DNA of 64,000 bases, from NCBI RefSeq assembly GCF_018861295.1, contig NZ_JAHLDM010000002.1, positions 287,691 through 351,690 on the forward strand, given 5' to 3'. Shown here piece by piece: positions 1 to 9,147 of the stretch (position 1 is its first letter; every line of letters starts with the position of its first letter). This DNA comes from Clostridium_AD estertheticum_D. GTDB lineage: Bacteria > Bacillota > Clostridia > Clostridiales > Clostridiaceae. The position numbers and the translations under genes are program-made. The notes beneath the pieces are model-generated. The model was not told the DNA's origin. It saw only the letters and a list, made by a program, of their open reading frames with translations, and searched no databases.

Positions 1-1654
1 CTAAATCTTTTCCTATAGCATAAGCTGTGTTTTTATGATCTCCTGTTATCATTATAGGTCTTATACCTGCAATCTTACACTTTATAACTGCATCCTTTAC
101 TTCTTTCCTTGGAGGATCAATTATACCTGCTACACCTATGAAAATTAAGTTACTTTCCAAATTATCATTATGCACAACCCCAGTAACCTTATAGGCCGAG
201 GCGATACATCTTAAAGCCTTGTTTGACATAGCCTCAACTGATCTCATTAGTTTGTTTTTATAAACGGGAAGCATCGGCTGTATAAGTCCCTCAATTAATA
301 TATAATTACATTTTTCTATAACCCGTTCCGGAGCACCCTTTACATAACAAACTTCTCTGCCATCTTCTTTAACAATAACGGACATAATTTTTCTTGTTGA
401 GTTAAATGCTATTTCATATACACGTCTCGCTTTGTTTAAAAATTCCTGTAATTCCTTTGAATTATTGAAAAAACCTTTAATCAATGCTGTTTCTGTTGGA
501 TCACCAAATAAACACTTTTCAACATTTCTTGAACTGAAATCATAATTACAATCATTACAGTATGTATAGGCTTTTTTCATCATTAAATTAAGAGGAATTT
601 TATCGTTATCAATATTGTATATCTGTCCATCAAAATATAATGCTTTTACTGTCATATTATTTTCAGTTAAGGTTCCTGTTTTATCAGTGCATATTACAGA
701 AGTACACCCCAGAGTTTCAACGGCTGGTAATTTTCTAACTAGAGCGTTTCTTTTAAGCATTCTAGATACACCAAGTGCCAAAGCGACTGTAACTATAGCA
801 GTTAAACCTTCAGGGATTGCAGCTACTGCAAGACTTACTCCTAGTAAAAACATTTCGTACTTATCTTGACCACGCCAAATTCCCATAAACGTTACAACAA
901 AACAAATTATTATACAAAGTATAACTAATATTTTTCCAAGATGCGCCAATCGTTCTTTTAATGGTGACCTCTCATTATCTATACTATGAAGCATATCTGC
1001 TATTTTCCCCATTTCCGTACTCATTCCTGTTGCAATAACTTTGGCTTTAGCTTTTCCAGTAAGAATTATTGTTCCCATATAAATGGTATTTTCCTTAGAA
1101 CTTGCACTTTTAGATACTCCAGCGGATTCTCCAGTAAGTAAGGATTCATCTAGCATGATGTTATTACACTCAGTCAAAATGCAATCTGCAGGGATTCTAT
1201 CTCCGCTTTCTAAAATTACGAGGTCTCCAGGCACTAAATATATTGCATTTATTACTGAAATTCCTCCATTTCTAACTACTTTAGCTGTTGGTGCTGCAAG
1301 CTTACCAAGTGCCTCTAATGACTTTTCAGTTTTAAACTCTTGAATAAATCCTAGTATTCCATTCATTATAACTATTATAAATATAGTTATTGCATCCGCT
1401 TTTTCACCCATAAGACCTGAAAGCACAGTTGCTACAATTAATATCCAAGTAATAAAATCATTGAATTGAGAAACAAATATTTGAAGAGCTGATATCTTTT
1501 TTTTACTTTCTAATTTATTAAACCCATATTTTTTAAGCCTACTCTCGGCATCTGCATTTGTTAACCCCTTTGATGAGGTAATACTATCATAACCAAGTCC
1601 ACTTGACTTATTTTTATCCTTAGCATTGTTATTTGACATTCGTTCATTAAACAC
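1..1654 (-). CDS. P-type calcium-transporting ATPase (5' part, runs off the left edge)
   Basis: About 551 codons from the N-terminus are present; the rest lies left of the window. Visible parts are an N-terminal cation-ATPase domain, paired membrane segments, an actuator domain with the LTGES motif, the PEGL motif of membrane segment 4, and the phosphorylation motif CTDKTGTLTEN near base 690. A KGAPE nucleotide-binding motif and an ITGDH hinge motif follow near the edge. This is the SERCA/PMR1-like (PacL) layout, so the likely role is Ca2+ export or uptake with ATP. A GTG start at 1654 is preferred because AAGGGGGAA lies five bases upstream; an in-frame ATG at 1639 lacks a ribosome site. It diverges from ppaC. 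The ion is inferred from family resemblance. Confidence 0.9.
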   Translation of the reverse strand, partial: MFNERMSNNNAKDKNKSSGLGYDSITSSKGLTNADAESRLKKYGFNKLESKKKISALQIFVSQFNDFITWILIVATVLSGLMGEKADAITIFIIVIMNGILGFIQEFKTEKSLEALGKLAAPTAKVVRNGGISVINAIYLVPGDLVILESGDRIPADCILTECNNIMLDESLLTGESAGVSKSASSKENTIYMGTIILTGKAKAKVIATGMSTEMGKIADMLHSIDNERSPLKERLAHLGKILVILCIIICFVVTFMGIWRGQDKYEMFLLGVSLAVAAIPEGLTAIVTVALALGVSRMLKRNALVRKLPAVETLGCTSVICTDKTGTLTENNMTVKALYFDGQIYNIDNDKIPLNLMMKKAYTYCNDCNYDFSSRNVEKCLFGDPTETALIKGFFNNSKELQEFLNKARRVYEIAFNSTRKIMSVIVKEDGREVCYVKGAPERVIEKCNYILIEGLIQPMLPVYKNKLMRSVEAMSNKALRCIASAYKVTGVVHNDNLESNLIFIGVAGIIDPPRKEVKDAVIKCKIAGIRPIMITGDHKNTAYAIGKDL

Positions 1655-1679
1655 TTATATTCCCCCTTACACCTCTTTA

Positions 1680-1710
1680 AAATAGATAACATTTTCTAAT
1701 TGTTATCTTT
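1680..1710. repeat. small inverted repeat upstream of the Ca2+ ATPase
   Basis: GATAACA and TGTTATC arms enclose a short AT loop. The sequence and its flanks resemble a hairpin near 31550-31580 (AATAGATAACA...ATTGTTAT), so it may be a copy of a dispersed element. It lies in the 5' leader of the ATPase gene. Confidence 0.4.
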
Positions 1711-1819
1711 CCTACTTAATCATCTTATTATTTTTAGATAACTACATTGCTATATTCTATATTCTTTACTAATATATGTGGTTACTTTCCTACATATGAA
1801 AAGAATATTTGGTTTTTTC

Positions 1820-1848
1820 TTTACAATATGTAAGTTTGAATATAAAAT
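1820..1848 (+). promoter_or_regulatory. probable SigA promoter of ppaC
   Basis: TTTACA (1820-1825), a 17-base spacer and TAAAAT (1843-1848). The leader to the ppaC start is about 75 bases and contains a near-palindrome CAGGTAATAATTATTATCTG. No other clear promoter was seen in the 275-base gap. Confidence 0.5.
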
Positions 1849-1929
1849 AATGTTATCAACAATTATTAGTTAAAACGACACGCAGGTAATAATTATTATC
1901 TGTCCTAGGAGAAGACAAGGAGGACATAC

Positions 1930-3573
1930 ATGAAAAACATTGTTTATATTACTGGTCACAAAAATCCAGATACTGATTCTATTTGTTCTGCTATTGCCTA
2001 CTCAGAATTTAAAAATAAAACTGGTAAACTTACTGCAGTGCCTATAAGGCTCGGTGAAACAAATTCCGAAACAAAATTTATCCTTAAATATTTTTCTGTA
2101 GCTGAGCCTGAACTTATAACTACAGTTAAAACACAAATTTCTGATTTAGACATTGATGTTGTAGCTCCAATTTCACCGGATATTTCTCTAAAAATGGCTT
2201 GGTCTATTATGAAGAAAAAGAATGTTAAGACCCTACCTGTAATAGACGAAAATGATCAACTAGCTGGTGTAGCTTCAGTTTCAAATCTTGCTTCAAACTA
2301 TTTAGATATTTGGGACAATTCTATTCTTGCAAAGAGTAATACACCCCTTGAAAATATTTTAGATACACTATCCGCTAAATGTTTATACAAACCAGAGACC
2401 CCCTTTAAGATAACTGGTAAAATTATCGTAGCTGCTATGCATCCTGATAGCACAAAAACAGTAATTGAAGCTGGGGATATTGGCATATGTGGCGATAGAG
2501 ATGATTCACAGTGCTTACTTATTAAGTCAAAAGCATCGCTTGTAATTATTACAGGTGACCATGCACCAACAGCTGAAGTTATGGAACTTGCAAAAGCTAA
2601 CGAATGTACAATTGTATTAACACCATATGACACATTTACAGCTTCTAGACTTATAACTCAAAGTATTCCTATAGATTATGTTATGACTAGAAAAAATCTT
2701 GTTACTTTTAATACAGAAGATTTTATTGATGAAATAAAATACACTATGATTGAAACTAGATATAGAAGTTATCCAGTTCTTGATGAAAATAATAAAGTGG
2801 TTGGAAGTATTTCAAGATTTCATTTAATATCAGAAAATAAAAAAAAGGTTATACTTGTAGATCATAATGAAAAAACCCAATCGGTACTAGGACTTGAAGA
2901 TGCTGAAATATTAGAAATAATAGATCATCATAGAATTGCGGATGTTCAAACTGGTCAACCTATATATTTCAGAAATGAACCTGTGGGAAGCACTTCAACA
3001 ATCGTAGCAACCATATTCTTTGAAAATGGAATTAGACCATCAAAAAGTGTTGCTGGAATTTTATGTGCAGCAATTATTTCTGATACATTATTACTAAAAT
3101 CACCTACATCTACGATAGTTGACGAACTAACTTTAAAAAGATTAGCTCAGATTGCCGACTTAAATATAGAAGAGTTTGCTAAAGAAATGTTTAAAGCTGG
3201 TACTTCACTTGAAGGTAAAACAGCTGAGGAAATTTTCTACCAGGATTTTAAAATTTTTACTCTTAGTGGTTCTAAAGTAGGAGTATCACAAGTTGGTACA
3301 ATGTATATTGAAGGTTTCGATACAATTAAAGATGACATGATAGAATTAATGAATAAAAAAGCAACCGAAAATGGTTTCAACTTGATTATATTAATGCTAA
3401 CGGATATATTAAATGGCGGTTCAGTATTAATAGCTTCTGGGGAATACAAAGACATTGTTTCAAAAGCTTTTAATGTTAATTTAACAGATAGCGGTGTATA
3501 CATACCTGGTCTAGTTTCAAGAAAAAAACAAGTTATACCACCTATCACAGTTGCCCTAAGTAAAATAAAATAA
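1930..3573 (+). CDS. ppaC: manganese-dependent inorganic pyrophosphatase with CBS and DRTGG domains
   Basis: 547 residues, longer than plain family II pyrophosphatases (about 310) because a regulatory block is inserted in the DHH domain. The N-terminus has GHKNPDTDS (metal ligands). Then come a CBS domain (about residues 70-125), a DRTGG-like domain (about 190-245) and a second CBS domain (about 250-305). The catalytic domain resumes with DHNE and the DHH triad, and the C-terminal substrate site is SRKKQ. It hydrolyses pyrophosphate; clostridial relatives are controlled by adenine nucleotides through the CBS pair. The start has AAGGAGGA eight bases upstream. It is one of only two convincing plus-strand genes in the window and stands alone, closed by a terminator. 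Confidence 0.95.
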   Translation: MKNIVYITGHKNPDTDSICSAIAYSEFKNKTGKLTAVPIRLGETNSETKFILKYFSVAEPELITTVKTQISDLDIDVVAPISPDISLKMAWSIMKKKNVKTLPVIDENDQLAGVASVSNLASNYLDIWDNSILAKSNTPLENILDTLSAKCLYKPETPFKITGKIIVAAMHPDSTKTVIEAGDIGICGDRDDSQCLLIKSKASLVIITGDHAPTAEVMELAKANECTIVLTPYDTFTASRLITQSIPIDYVMTRKNLVTFNTEDFIDEIKYTMIETRYRSYPVLDENNKVVGSISRFHLISENKKKVILVDHNEKTQSVLGLEDAEILEIIDHHRIADVQTGQPIYFRNEPVGSTSTIVATIFFENGIRPSKSVAGILCAAIISDTLLLKSPTSTIVDELTLKRLAQIADLNIEEFAKEMFKAGTSLEGKTAEEIFYQDFKIFTLSGSKVGVSQVGTMYIEGFDTIKDDMIELMNKKATENGFNLIILMLTDILNGGSVLIASGEYKDIVSKAFNVNLTDSGVYIPGLVSRKKQVIPPITVALSKIK

Positions 3574-3582
3574 GTTTTTAAT

Positions 3583-3629
3583 AAAAAACAAAGCAAAGTA
3601 TTTATTAAAAAATATTTGCTTTGTTTTTT
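3583..3629. terminator. bidirectional Rho-independent terminator
   Basis: Long stem: AAAAAACAAAGCAAA pairs with TTTGCTTTGTTTTTT around an AT loop, with U-tracts possible on both strands. It sits between the convergent ppaC and the membrane gene ending at 3647. Confidence 0.85.
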
Positions 3630-3646
3630 ATAATTTATAAACACTT

Positions 3647-4408
3647 CTATATCAACTGTATAACAAGAAAAGCTATAAAAACTAGGAAACATATAGAATA
3701 ACTTATGCTCAAATAATCCTTAATGCATACGTTATCAATTTTATTGTTGTAATCACCATAAGATTTTAGATAATGCATATTGTTACCATTATGGTAAGAA
3801 TAAAAATTAACTGATTCTATAAAGGCAGCTAAAATATCAACATTAAGGAGAGGTACTATAAAAAGATTACTAATGTAATCTCCTTTAAATTTTATCTTTA
3901 AATTTCGATTTCTAAATACATAAATTATATATAAAAAAACTTCTGCCATTATTGATGGTATTATATTAGCTATAGACACAATAAAACCTAATATATTCAG
4001 ATCCTCATCAGCACTTAAATTATATAATATTGTAAAGACAATTGCTAAGCCGTTACCAAACATTATAATGAGAAATAACGGTGTTATAAATCCACATATA
4101 AGTGCTCTAGATATAGTAGATATTGTGTCATAAAAATGTTTTTTTGCATCATTTTTTAAATTTTTTCTCTCTGTATTACTAATATCTATTACTATAAAAG
4201 CTGTAATAGCATTATATACTTGGTTATTTTTTATAAAAACAAGCGCCAAATATATAATAAATATAAGAACTAGATATAAAAATTGTACCACATATATATT
4301 TTTAATTTTATCCTTTGATTTTACATTAATAAAATTAAATATCCTTTGTCTATCCAATCTCCACAGTAATATGCTAAATAAACAACCAATTATATATCCG
4401 ATCCCCAT
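3647..4408 (-). CDS. unrecognised multi-pass membrane protein
   Basis: 253 residues with about six hydrophobic segments: one at the N-terminus, two around residues 45-80, two around 105-165 and one at the extreme C-terminus. An Asn/Tyr-rich polar stretch (FYSYHNGNN region) precedes the last helix. No family is recognised. The ATG at 4408 is chosen because AGGAGG lies six bases upstream; the longer GTG start at 4414 would overlap the ribosome site. It lies between ppaC and the end of the flagellar operon, so a motility role cannot be inferred. Confidence 0.7.
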   Translation of the reverse strand: MGIGYIIGCLFSILLWRLDRQRIFNFINVKSKDKIKNIYVVQFLYLVLIFIIYLALVFIKNNQVYNAITAFIVIDISNTERKNLKNDAKKHFYDTISTISRALICGFITPLFLIIMFGNGLAIVFTILYNLSADEDLNILGFIVSIANIIPSIMAEVFLYIIYVFRNRNLKIKFKGDYISNLFIVPLLNVDILAAFIESVNFYSYHNGNNMHYLKSYGDYNNKIDNVCIKDYLSISYSICFLVFIAFLVIQLI

Positions 4409-4504
4409 GATCACCCTCCTAAATCATATTATTATGTACTTTACTAATAATATATGAGGAATTCTCTCCAATTAAACCTATTTTTTATATTATTTATTAT
4501 AACC

Positions 4505-4533
4505 AAAAAAAGACATACTTCAAAAAGCATGTC
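4505..4533 (-). terminator. terminator of the early flagellar operon
   Basis: On the minus strand GACATGC-loop-GTATGTC is followed by TTTTTTT, about 20 bases after the flgG stop. It closes the roughly 24 kb operon. Confidence 0.85.
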
Positions 4534-4551
4534 AAAACAGTTATAGATTAA

Positions 4552-5337
4552 TTAGCCCCGTAAATTATTAGCCATTTGCCACATTTCATCAGCCGTTTTT
4601 AAAGTACTTGAGCTAAGCTGGAAAGCTCTTTGAGTCATAAGCATATCAGTCATCTCAGTAGCAATATCAACATTTGATCCTTCTAAGTACCCTTGATTAA
4701 TAGAGTAATCTTTACTATCTACTACTTTTGTGCCAGGTTTTGGCTGAAATAAATTATCACCTATTGAAATCATTGAATTATCCCCTACAACAGTTGAAAT
4801 TTTTATTTTTCCTACAGTACCATTTACACCTTTTATAGATACATTGCCACTTTCATCAACCTTAAAATTATTAGCAGTAAATTTATAACGTCCATTTACT
4901 ATATTAATATTTTTACCACTGGCATCAACTATACTTAATCTGTTTCCCTTCTCATCAACTATAGTTTCACTTGCATCTGAAAGAAAATTACCAGCCCTTG
5001 TATAAGCCTTGGTATTGTCTGGCTGAATTACTTCAAAATAACCAGCACCGTCTATAGCTAAATCAGTTGATAAACCTGTCTGAGTAAGTGCCCCTTGTGT
5101 ATTGTCTCTTTTCCATTCCCCGACTCTAACACCTGTACCATTCTGAAGGGTAGTTTTGGAAGCCGTACTTACTGGATATCCTTTTCTATCAAGTGTCTCG
5201 TAAACAAGATCTTTGAAATTTGTATTAAGCTTTTTATATCCATTTGTATTTACATTTGCAATATTATTTGATATAGTATCTAACTTTTCTTGTTGTGCCA
5301 TCATAGCGCTTTTACTATCCCATATAATTCTTAACAT
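4552..5337 (-). CDS. flgG: flagellar basal-body rod/hook protein, FlgG family (FlhP-like)
   Basis: 261 residues. The N-terminal rod motif LDTISNNIANVNTNGYKK is present, the middle has the SxDLAIDGAGYFEV signature, and the C-terminus has the NVDIATEMTDMLMTQRAFQ helix shared by rod, hook and hook-associated proteins. It is exported by the flagellar type III system and forms the distal rod. With its neighbour it corresponds to the FlhO/FlhP pair of Bacillus. It is the last gene of the early operon; AAGGGGGAG precedes the start. Confidence 0.9.
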   Translation of the reverse strand: MLRIIWDSKSAMMAQQEKLDTISNNIANVNTNGYKKLNTNFKDLVYETLDRKGYPVSTASKTTLQNGTGVRVGEWKRDNTQGALTQTGLSTDLAIDGAGYFEVIQPDNTKAYTRAGNFLSDASETIVDEKGNRLSIVDASGKNINIVNGRYKFTANNFKVDESGNVSIKGVNGTVGKIKISTVVGDNSMISIGDNLFQPKPGTKVVDSKDYSINQGYLEGSNVDIATEMTDMLMTQRAFQLSSSTLKTADEMWQMANNLRG

Positions 5338-5365
5338 ATTTACTCACTCCCCCTTTTGTAATGTT

Positions 5366-6148
5366 TTATCTAACTGTTCCCACTTCATTTACAGCTTTAC
5401 CTAAAGTCGTATCAATAGCTTGCATAACCTTTTGATTACTTTCAAAATTTCTCATGATTTCCATCATATTTACCATTTCATTTGTTACATTAACATTTGA
5501 TTTTTCAAGAGAACCTTGCCTTACAGTAACATTTGCATTTTGAATAGGATTTGCTCCATCATACAAGTTATCTCCAACTTTTTTAATAGTGTTATAATCT
5601 TTAAAGTCAACTAAATCAAATTTATATTGTTTTTTACCGTTAACACTAATATTTCCGTATTTATCAGATTGAAGTTTACCGTCACCTACAAATATTGGTT
5701 CTATAGCATTTGTTGTACTATTTTTACCCAAAACCTTATCTCCGCTATCAGTTACTAAATATCCACTTCCATCAACATGAAAATCACCAGTTCTTGTATA
5801 ATAATTTTTAGTAGTTATTCCGTTATTACTTTGAACTGTAAAAAAGCCTTTTCCCTCAATTGCAAAATCTGTAGATTTATCTGTCGTTTGTAGAACACCT
5901 TGAGTAAAATCTGTATTTACATCATCCACTTTACTTCCCTGACTAAGCGAGCCAATAACATTTTTTGTATTTTTGCCATTTACCATCTTATCATAATTTT
6001 GTATTAAAACATCATTAAATGATTTGATAGAAAGATTCTCAGCTTTATATCCATTTGTATTCGAATTGGCTATATTATTAGTTACGGTGCTTTGCTTAGC
6101 TTCTCCAGTTATGAGTCCTGTAACTGCTGTGTATAAAGCTCTAATCAT
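5366..6148 (-). CDS. flgF: flagellar basal-body rod protein, FlgF/FlhO type
   Basis: 260 residues. N-terminal TVTNNIANSNTNGYK, central TDFAIEGKGFFTV and C-terminal SNVNVTNEMVNMMEIMRNFES are the conserved rod-protein regions. Family knowledge says it forms the proximal rod or its tip. It is about 28% longer-spaced from flgG (29 bases) than most operon junctions here but clearly cotranscribed. Its ATG overlaps the TGA of the small upstream membrane gene (ATGA), so the two are translationally coupled. FlgF and FlgG paralogues are hard to separate by eye; the assignment rests on similarity to FlhO. Confidence 0.85.
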   Translation of the reverse strand: MIRALYTAVTGLITGEAKQSTVTNNIANSNTNGYKAENLSIKSFNDVLIQNYDKMVNGKNTKNVIGSLSQGSKVDDVNTDFTQGVLQTTDKSTDFAIEGKGFFTVQSNNGITTKNYYTRTGDFHVDGSGYLVTDSGDKVLGKNSTTNAIEPIFVGDGKLQSDKYGNISVNGKKQYKFDLVDFKDYNTIKKVGDNLYDGANPIQNANVTVRQGSLEKSNVNVTNEMVNMMEIMRNFESNQKVMQAIDTTLGKAVNEVGTVR

Positions 6149-6369
6149 TTTTTCACATCCTTAATAATTATTGGTATTTCATCTGGGAAACGCATACCAT
6201 AGCCTCTTGCCTTAATTTCAATATTACCTTTACTCATTTCATAATTCATCTTTGAACCAAAGAGTAAAATACATGCCATAATCAAGCCTATTCCTATTCC
6301 AATCAAGATTTTACTATCACTTAAAAAGTCTATTAATCCTTTTATCTTATATATAAATCCTTTATTAAT
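6145..6369 (-). CDS. small single-pass membrane protein, probable ATT start
   Basis: 74 residues. The frame is open from a TAA at 6384 to a TGA overlapping the flgF start. It has a basic N-terminus, one clear transmembrane helix (ILIGIGIGLIMACILLF, residues about 21-37) and a polar tail ending DEIPIIIKDVKK. No ATG, GTG or TTG occurs before the helix except a TTG without a ribosome site. AAGGGGGAA lies five bases before an ATT at 6369, so ATT is the likely start. The first 28 bases overlap the end of the upstream SwrB-like gene. Function unknown; position suggests a basal-body or assembly accessory factor. Easily missed by gene callers. Confidence 0.65.
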   Translation of the reverse strand: MNKGFIYKIKGLIDFLSDSKILIGIGIGLIMACILLFGSKMNYEMSKGNIEIKARGYGMRFPDEIPIIIKDVKK

Positions 6370-6836
6370 AGTACTTCCCCCTTACCCAAATGCAATATTT
6401 CACAAACTTCGTCAGTAGATGAGCCTTCACTAAATAGCTTTTTTATTTTCTCAACTTTTTCATTACTATTATTACGAGGTTTATCTAAGACTCTACTATC
6501 AATTTCGTCCGGCTTAGATATATATGTAATATTTGTATTATCTTGTTTAGTATCATCTATAGTAATTGTGTTCTCTTTATTATCGTGATACACTTCATAA
6601 TCTTTATGTATTTTATCATTTTTTGCCATAATCTCTTTGATTTCCATTATTTCGCTTTGAAGTTCTAAAATACTTTCAGAAAACTCTGCTCTAAGTTCCC
6701 CTATTCTAATATCATCATCTTTAATATTTCCCATAGCATTTCCTAAAACCCCATTAAAGGACTTGTTTTGTTTTTTTATAGATAGCACATTCAAAATTAT
6801 AAGAATTAACCCAATAAAAATTAATAACCCTGTCAT
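6342..6836 (-). CDS. SwrB-like membrane-anchored coiled-coil protein
   Basis: 164 residues from the ATG at 6836, which has GAGGTGA five bases upstream (a GTG at 6845 lies within that ribosome site). One N-terminal transmembrane helix (residues about 3-19) is followed by a coiled coil (about 45-80), a polar linker and a C-terminal helix-turn-helix-like end (VEKIKKLFSEGSSTDEV...LHLGKGEVLLI). This architecture and its place just downstream of the motility sigma factor match Bacillus SwrB, which helps basal-body maturation. The match is by layout, not by strong sequence identity. Confidence 0.65.
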   Translation of the reverse strand: MTGLLIFIGLILIILNVLSIKKQNKSFNGVLGNAMGNIKDDDIRIGELRAEFSESILELQSEIMEIKEIMAKNDKIHKDYEVYHDNKENTITIDDTKQDNTNITYISKPDEIDSRVLDKPRNNSNEKVEKIKKLFSEGSSTDEVCEILHLGKGEVLLIKDLYIR

Positions 6837-6887
6837 ATAATTCACCTCAAATTTTAAAAATTAAATTATTAGTATATAAGTTCTATA

Positions 6888-7616
6888 TTATAAATCATAT
6901 TTAAGTTTTACTAAGGCCTTTCTTAAATTTATAAGAGCTCTGCTATGGAGTTGACAAACTCGTGATTCAGATACGCTCAAAATATTTCCTATTTCCTTAA
7001 GTGTAAGACCCTCAAAATAATATAAGGTTAAAACAAGTTTATCTTTTTCTTTAACGTTATCTAGTCCTAAAGCTAAATATTCAATTTGCTCTTTTTGCTC
7101 TAAGGCTCCCTCAGGGCTTGGACTCCTATTATCTCTAATAGTACCACTAAGTGGCATGTCATCATCGTCAGAAAAAATCAGATCTTCAAGCGAAACTACC
7201 GATATATAATTTATATTGTTTTCAATGCTTGCAACTTCATTTATTGTAATACCAAGTTCACTCGCAATTTCGTGGTTTGTTGGTTCCCGATATAAGCATT
7301 TCTGAAGATTCTCAATTGCCTCGTTATATCTGTTAAGCTTATCCATAGCTCCTTTAGATATTGGACTATTACGCCTAAGCTCATCTATCATAGCACCTTT
7401 TATTCTTATTGATGCATAACTTGAAAACTTCATACCTTTAGTGGCATCGTATTTTCCTAAAGCATCCATAAGGCCTAACATACCATAACTAATTAAGTCT
7501 TCATATTCAACATATTTAGTTTTTCCAATAATTACTCTAGATGCAATATATTTAACTAAAGGTATATGTTTTTTTACAATTTGCTCTCTTATATCATCTG
7601 CTTTAGCTATGGACAT
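6888..7616 (-). CDS. fliA: flagellar/motility RNA polymerase sigma factor SigD (FliA)
   Basis: 242 residues, typical of sigma-28. Region 2 shows YGMLGLMDALGKYD and FSSYASIRIKGAMIDELRR, region 3 the REPTNHEIASELGI helix, and region 4 LTLYYFEGLTLKEIGNILSVSESRVCQLHSRAL. It directs transcription of late motility genes; five matching promoters occur in this window (35.4, 36.4, 38.6, 42.6 and 50.6 kb). It is the product of the early operon, and its anti-sigma factor FlgM is encoded at 50.2 kb. Confidence 0.97.
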   Translation of the reverse strand: MSIAKADDIREQIVKKHIPLVKYIASRVIIGKTKYVEYEDLISYGMLGLMDALGKYDATKGMKFSSYASIRIKGAMIDELRRNSPISKGAMDKLNRYNEAIENLQKCLYREPTNHEIASELGITINEVASIENNINYISVVSLEDLIFSDDDDMPLSGTIRDNRSPSPEGALEQKEQIEYLALGLDNVKEKDKLVLTLYYFEGLTLKEIGNILSVSESRVCQLHSRALINLRKALVKLKYDL

Positions 7617-7628
7617 TTAAAAACCTCC

Positions 7629-8273
7629 TCAAATTTTTTTCATTTGATTTCTCATAAGTTGAAATATATATTTAATAAGTTGCTCTTGTGTTGCGTTATC
7701 TAAAAATTCGAAACTAAGACCACATATAAATCTACTATCATCGTCTTTCATTATCCTCTTTGTTTGCCCCACAATAAGTACCTCTTCTTCGTTAACAGTT
7801 AATGCTACCAATAGAAAATCATTATCCTTAATTTCCTCCGACACCTTAACCCTCATGCCACCCCCACTTAAATCAACAAGTACTGCCTTTAAATATTTAC
7901 TATCATCAATAGTACTAAGATTTACTTTCGGCTCATTCTTAAGATTTATGTATTTAGCAGTTTTTATTAATGGTACTCTAACATATCTTCTTCTTTGTAT
8001 CTTTTTTATTTCCTCAGGTTTTGCTAGAAGTAAAATGGGTATATTCTCAAATTTACGACCTATAATTGTAGATGAAAATTTATAAATATTTTCTTCTTCA
8101 TAATATATTACATCTATTATAGATCCATTTGACAATGGAAGATACTCTCCTGAATTCGTAGGAATACTAATTGCTATGTAATCTTCTGTTACGTCTTGCA
8201 CATTACTATTAAAATATTTTTCGTCAACTAATATTTCTAGCTTCTTATTTAACTTAAAATCAACTTTAATCAA
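7629..8273 (-). CDS. PilZ-domain flagellar brake protein (YcgR/DgrA-like)
   Basis: 214 residues. The N-terminal half is a YcgR-N-like beta domain. The PilZ domain starts at about residue 95 with the c-di-GMP binding motif RRRYVR and continues with the second motif DLSGGGMR near residue 145. Such proteins bind c-di-GMP and slow the motor or inhibit export. The start is TTG, with GGGGTTGGGG just upstream. It lies between flhG and sigD, as ypfA-like genes do in some clostridia. The two intact motifs suggest real c-di-GMP binding. Confidence 0.85.
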   Translation of the reverse strand: MIKVDFKLNKKLEILVDEKYFNSNVQDVTEDYIAISIPTNSGEYLPLSNGSIIDVIYYEEENIYKFSSTIIGRKFENIPILLLAKPEEIKKIQRRRYVRVPLIKTAKYINLKNEPKVNLSTIDDSKYLKAVLVDLSGGGMRVKVSEEIKDNDFLLVALTVNEEEVLIVGQTKRIMKDDDSRFICGLSFEFLDNATQEQLIKYIFQLMRNQMKKI

Positions 8274-8286
8274 CTACCCCAACCCC

Positions 8287-9147
8287 TTATGAAAAAATGC
8301 TGAAAATCTTTTTAAATAGCCCCTCTACACCAATACCACTTACTTTATCCTTCGCGCCCTCAAGTTTACTTGCAATCTTATTTATATCCTGAGCTGCTCC
8401 AGAATTTGGATAACTTACAACTACAGGTTCTTGTTGCCTTACTGCATAAGATAATTTCTTATCCTCACCGATTTTACCTAAATATTCAAGTTTCATATCA
8501 AGAAATTTATTAACAGCATTATTAAATTTATTAAATGTCAAATCAGCTTCATTATTGTCCAGGGACCTATTTATTATAACTTTAGCAGAATTTTTAATAT
8601 CAAAATGTTTAACAGCCTTGAGTAAACTATACGCATCAGTTAGCGACGTAGGTTCCGGCGTTGTTACAATTACTAAATCTTCGCAGCAAGCAATAAAACC
8701 CAAAACGCTTTTATTTACACCAGCTCCTGTATCCATTATTATATAATCAAGTCCTGTTAAAGCTGTAAGCTTACTTAAGAACATATTTCTTTCAACTTCT
8801 GTCAAATCCTCAACCTTTGTAAGCGCTGAACCTCCTGGAAGAAGTTTTACGCCAAATGGTCCTGTTAAAACAACTTCCTCGATTTCTTTTCCTTTACTTA
8901 TAACATCGAATACACTATATTTCGATGAACATCCCATTATAATATCATCATTACCCATACCAATATCCGCATCAAAAATCATAACTTTTTTGCCCATCTT
9001 TTGAAGTGCTATAGATAAATTCACTACTATATTGCTTTTACCTACTCCCCCTTTACCAGAGGTAACAGTTATAATTCTTGGTTGCAAATCCACCTTATTA
9101 TCATTTTTCTTTGCCATTTGCCTGAGTCTTTGTGCTTGGTCTAGCAT
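8287..9147 (-). CDS. flhG: flagellar number regulator FlhG (MinD-like ATPase)
   Basis: 286 residues. Deviant Walker A VTSGKGGVGKSN at about residues 28-39, Walker A' and switch DADIGMGN, and LDYIIMDTGAG (Walker B). The N-terminal DQAQRLRQMA segment matches the FlhG helix that stimulates the FlhF GTPase. It controls flagellar number and placement together with FlhF. It overlaps flhF by seven bases, implying coupled translation. Confidence 0.93.
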   Translation of the reverse strand: MLDQAQRLRQMAKKNDNKVDLQPRIITVTSGKGGVGKSNIVVNLSIALQKMGKKVMIFDADIGMGNDDIIMGCSSKYSVFDVISKGKEIEEVVLTGPFGVKLLPGGSALTKVEDLTEVERNMFLSKLTALTGLDYIIMDTGAGVNKSVLGFIACCEDLVIVTTPEPTSLTDAYSLLKAVKHFDIKNSAKVIINRSLDNNEADLTFNKFNNAVNKFLDMKLEYLGKIGEDKKLSYAVRQQEPVVVSYPNSGAAQDINKIASKLEGAKDKVSGIGVEGLFKKIFSIFS

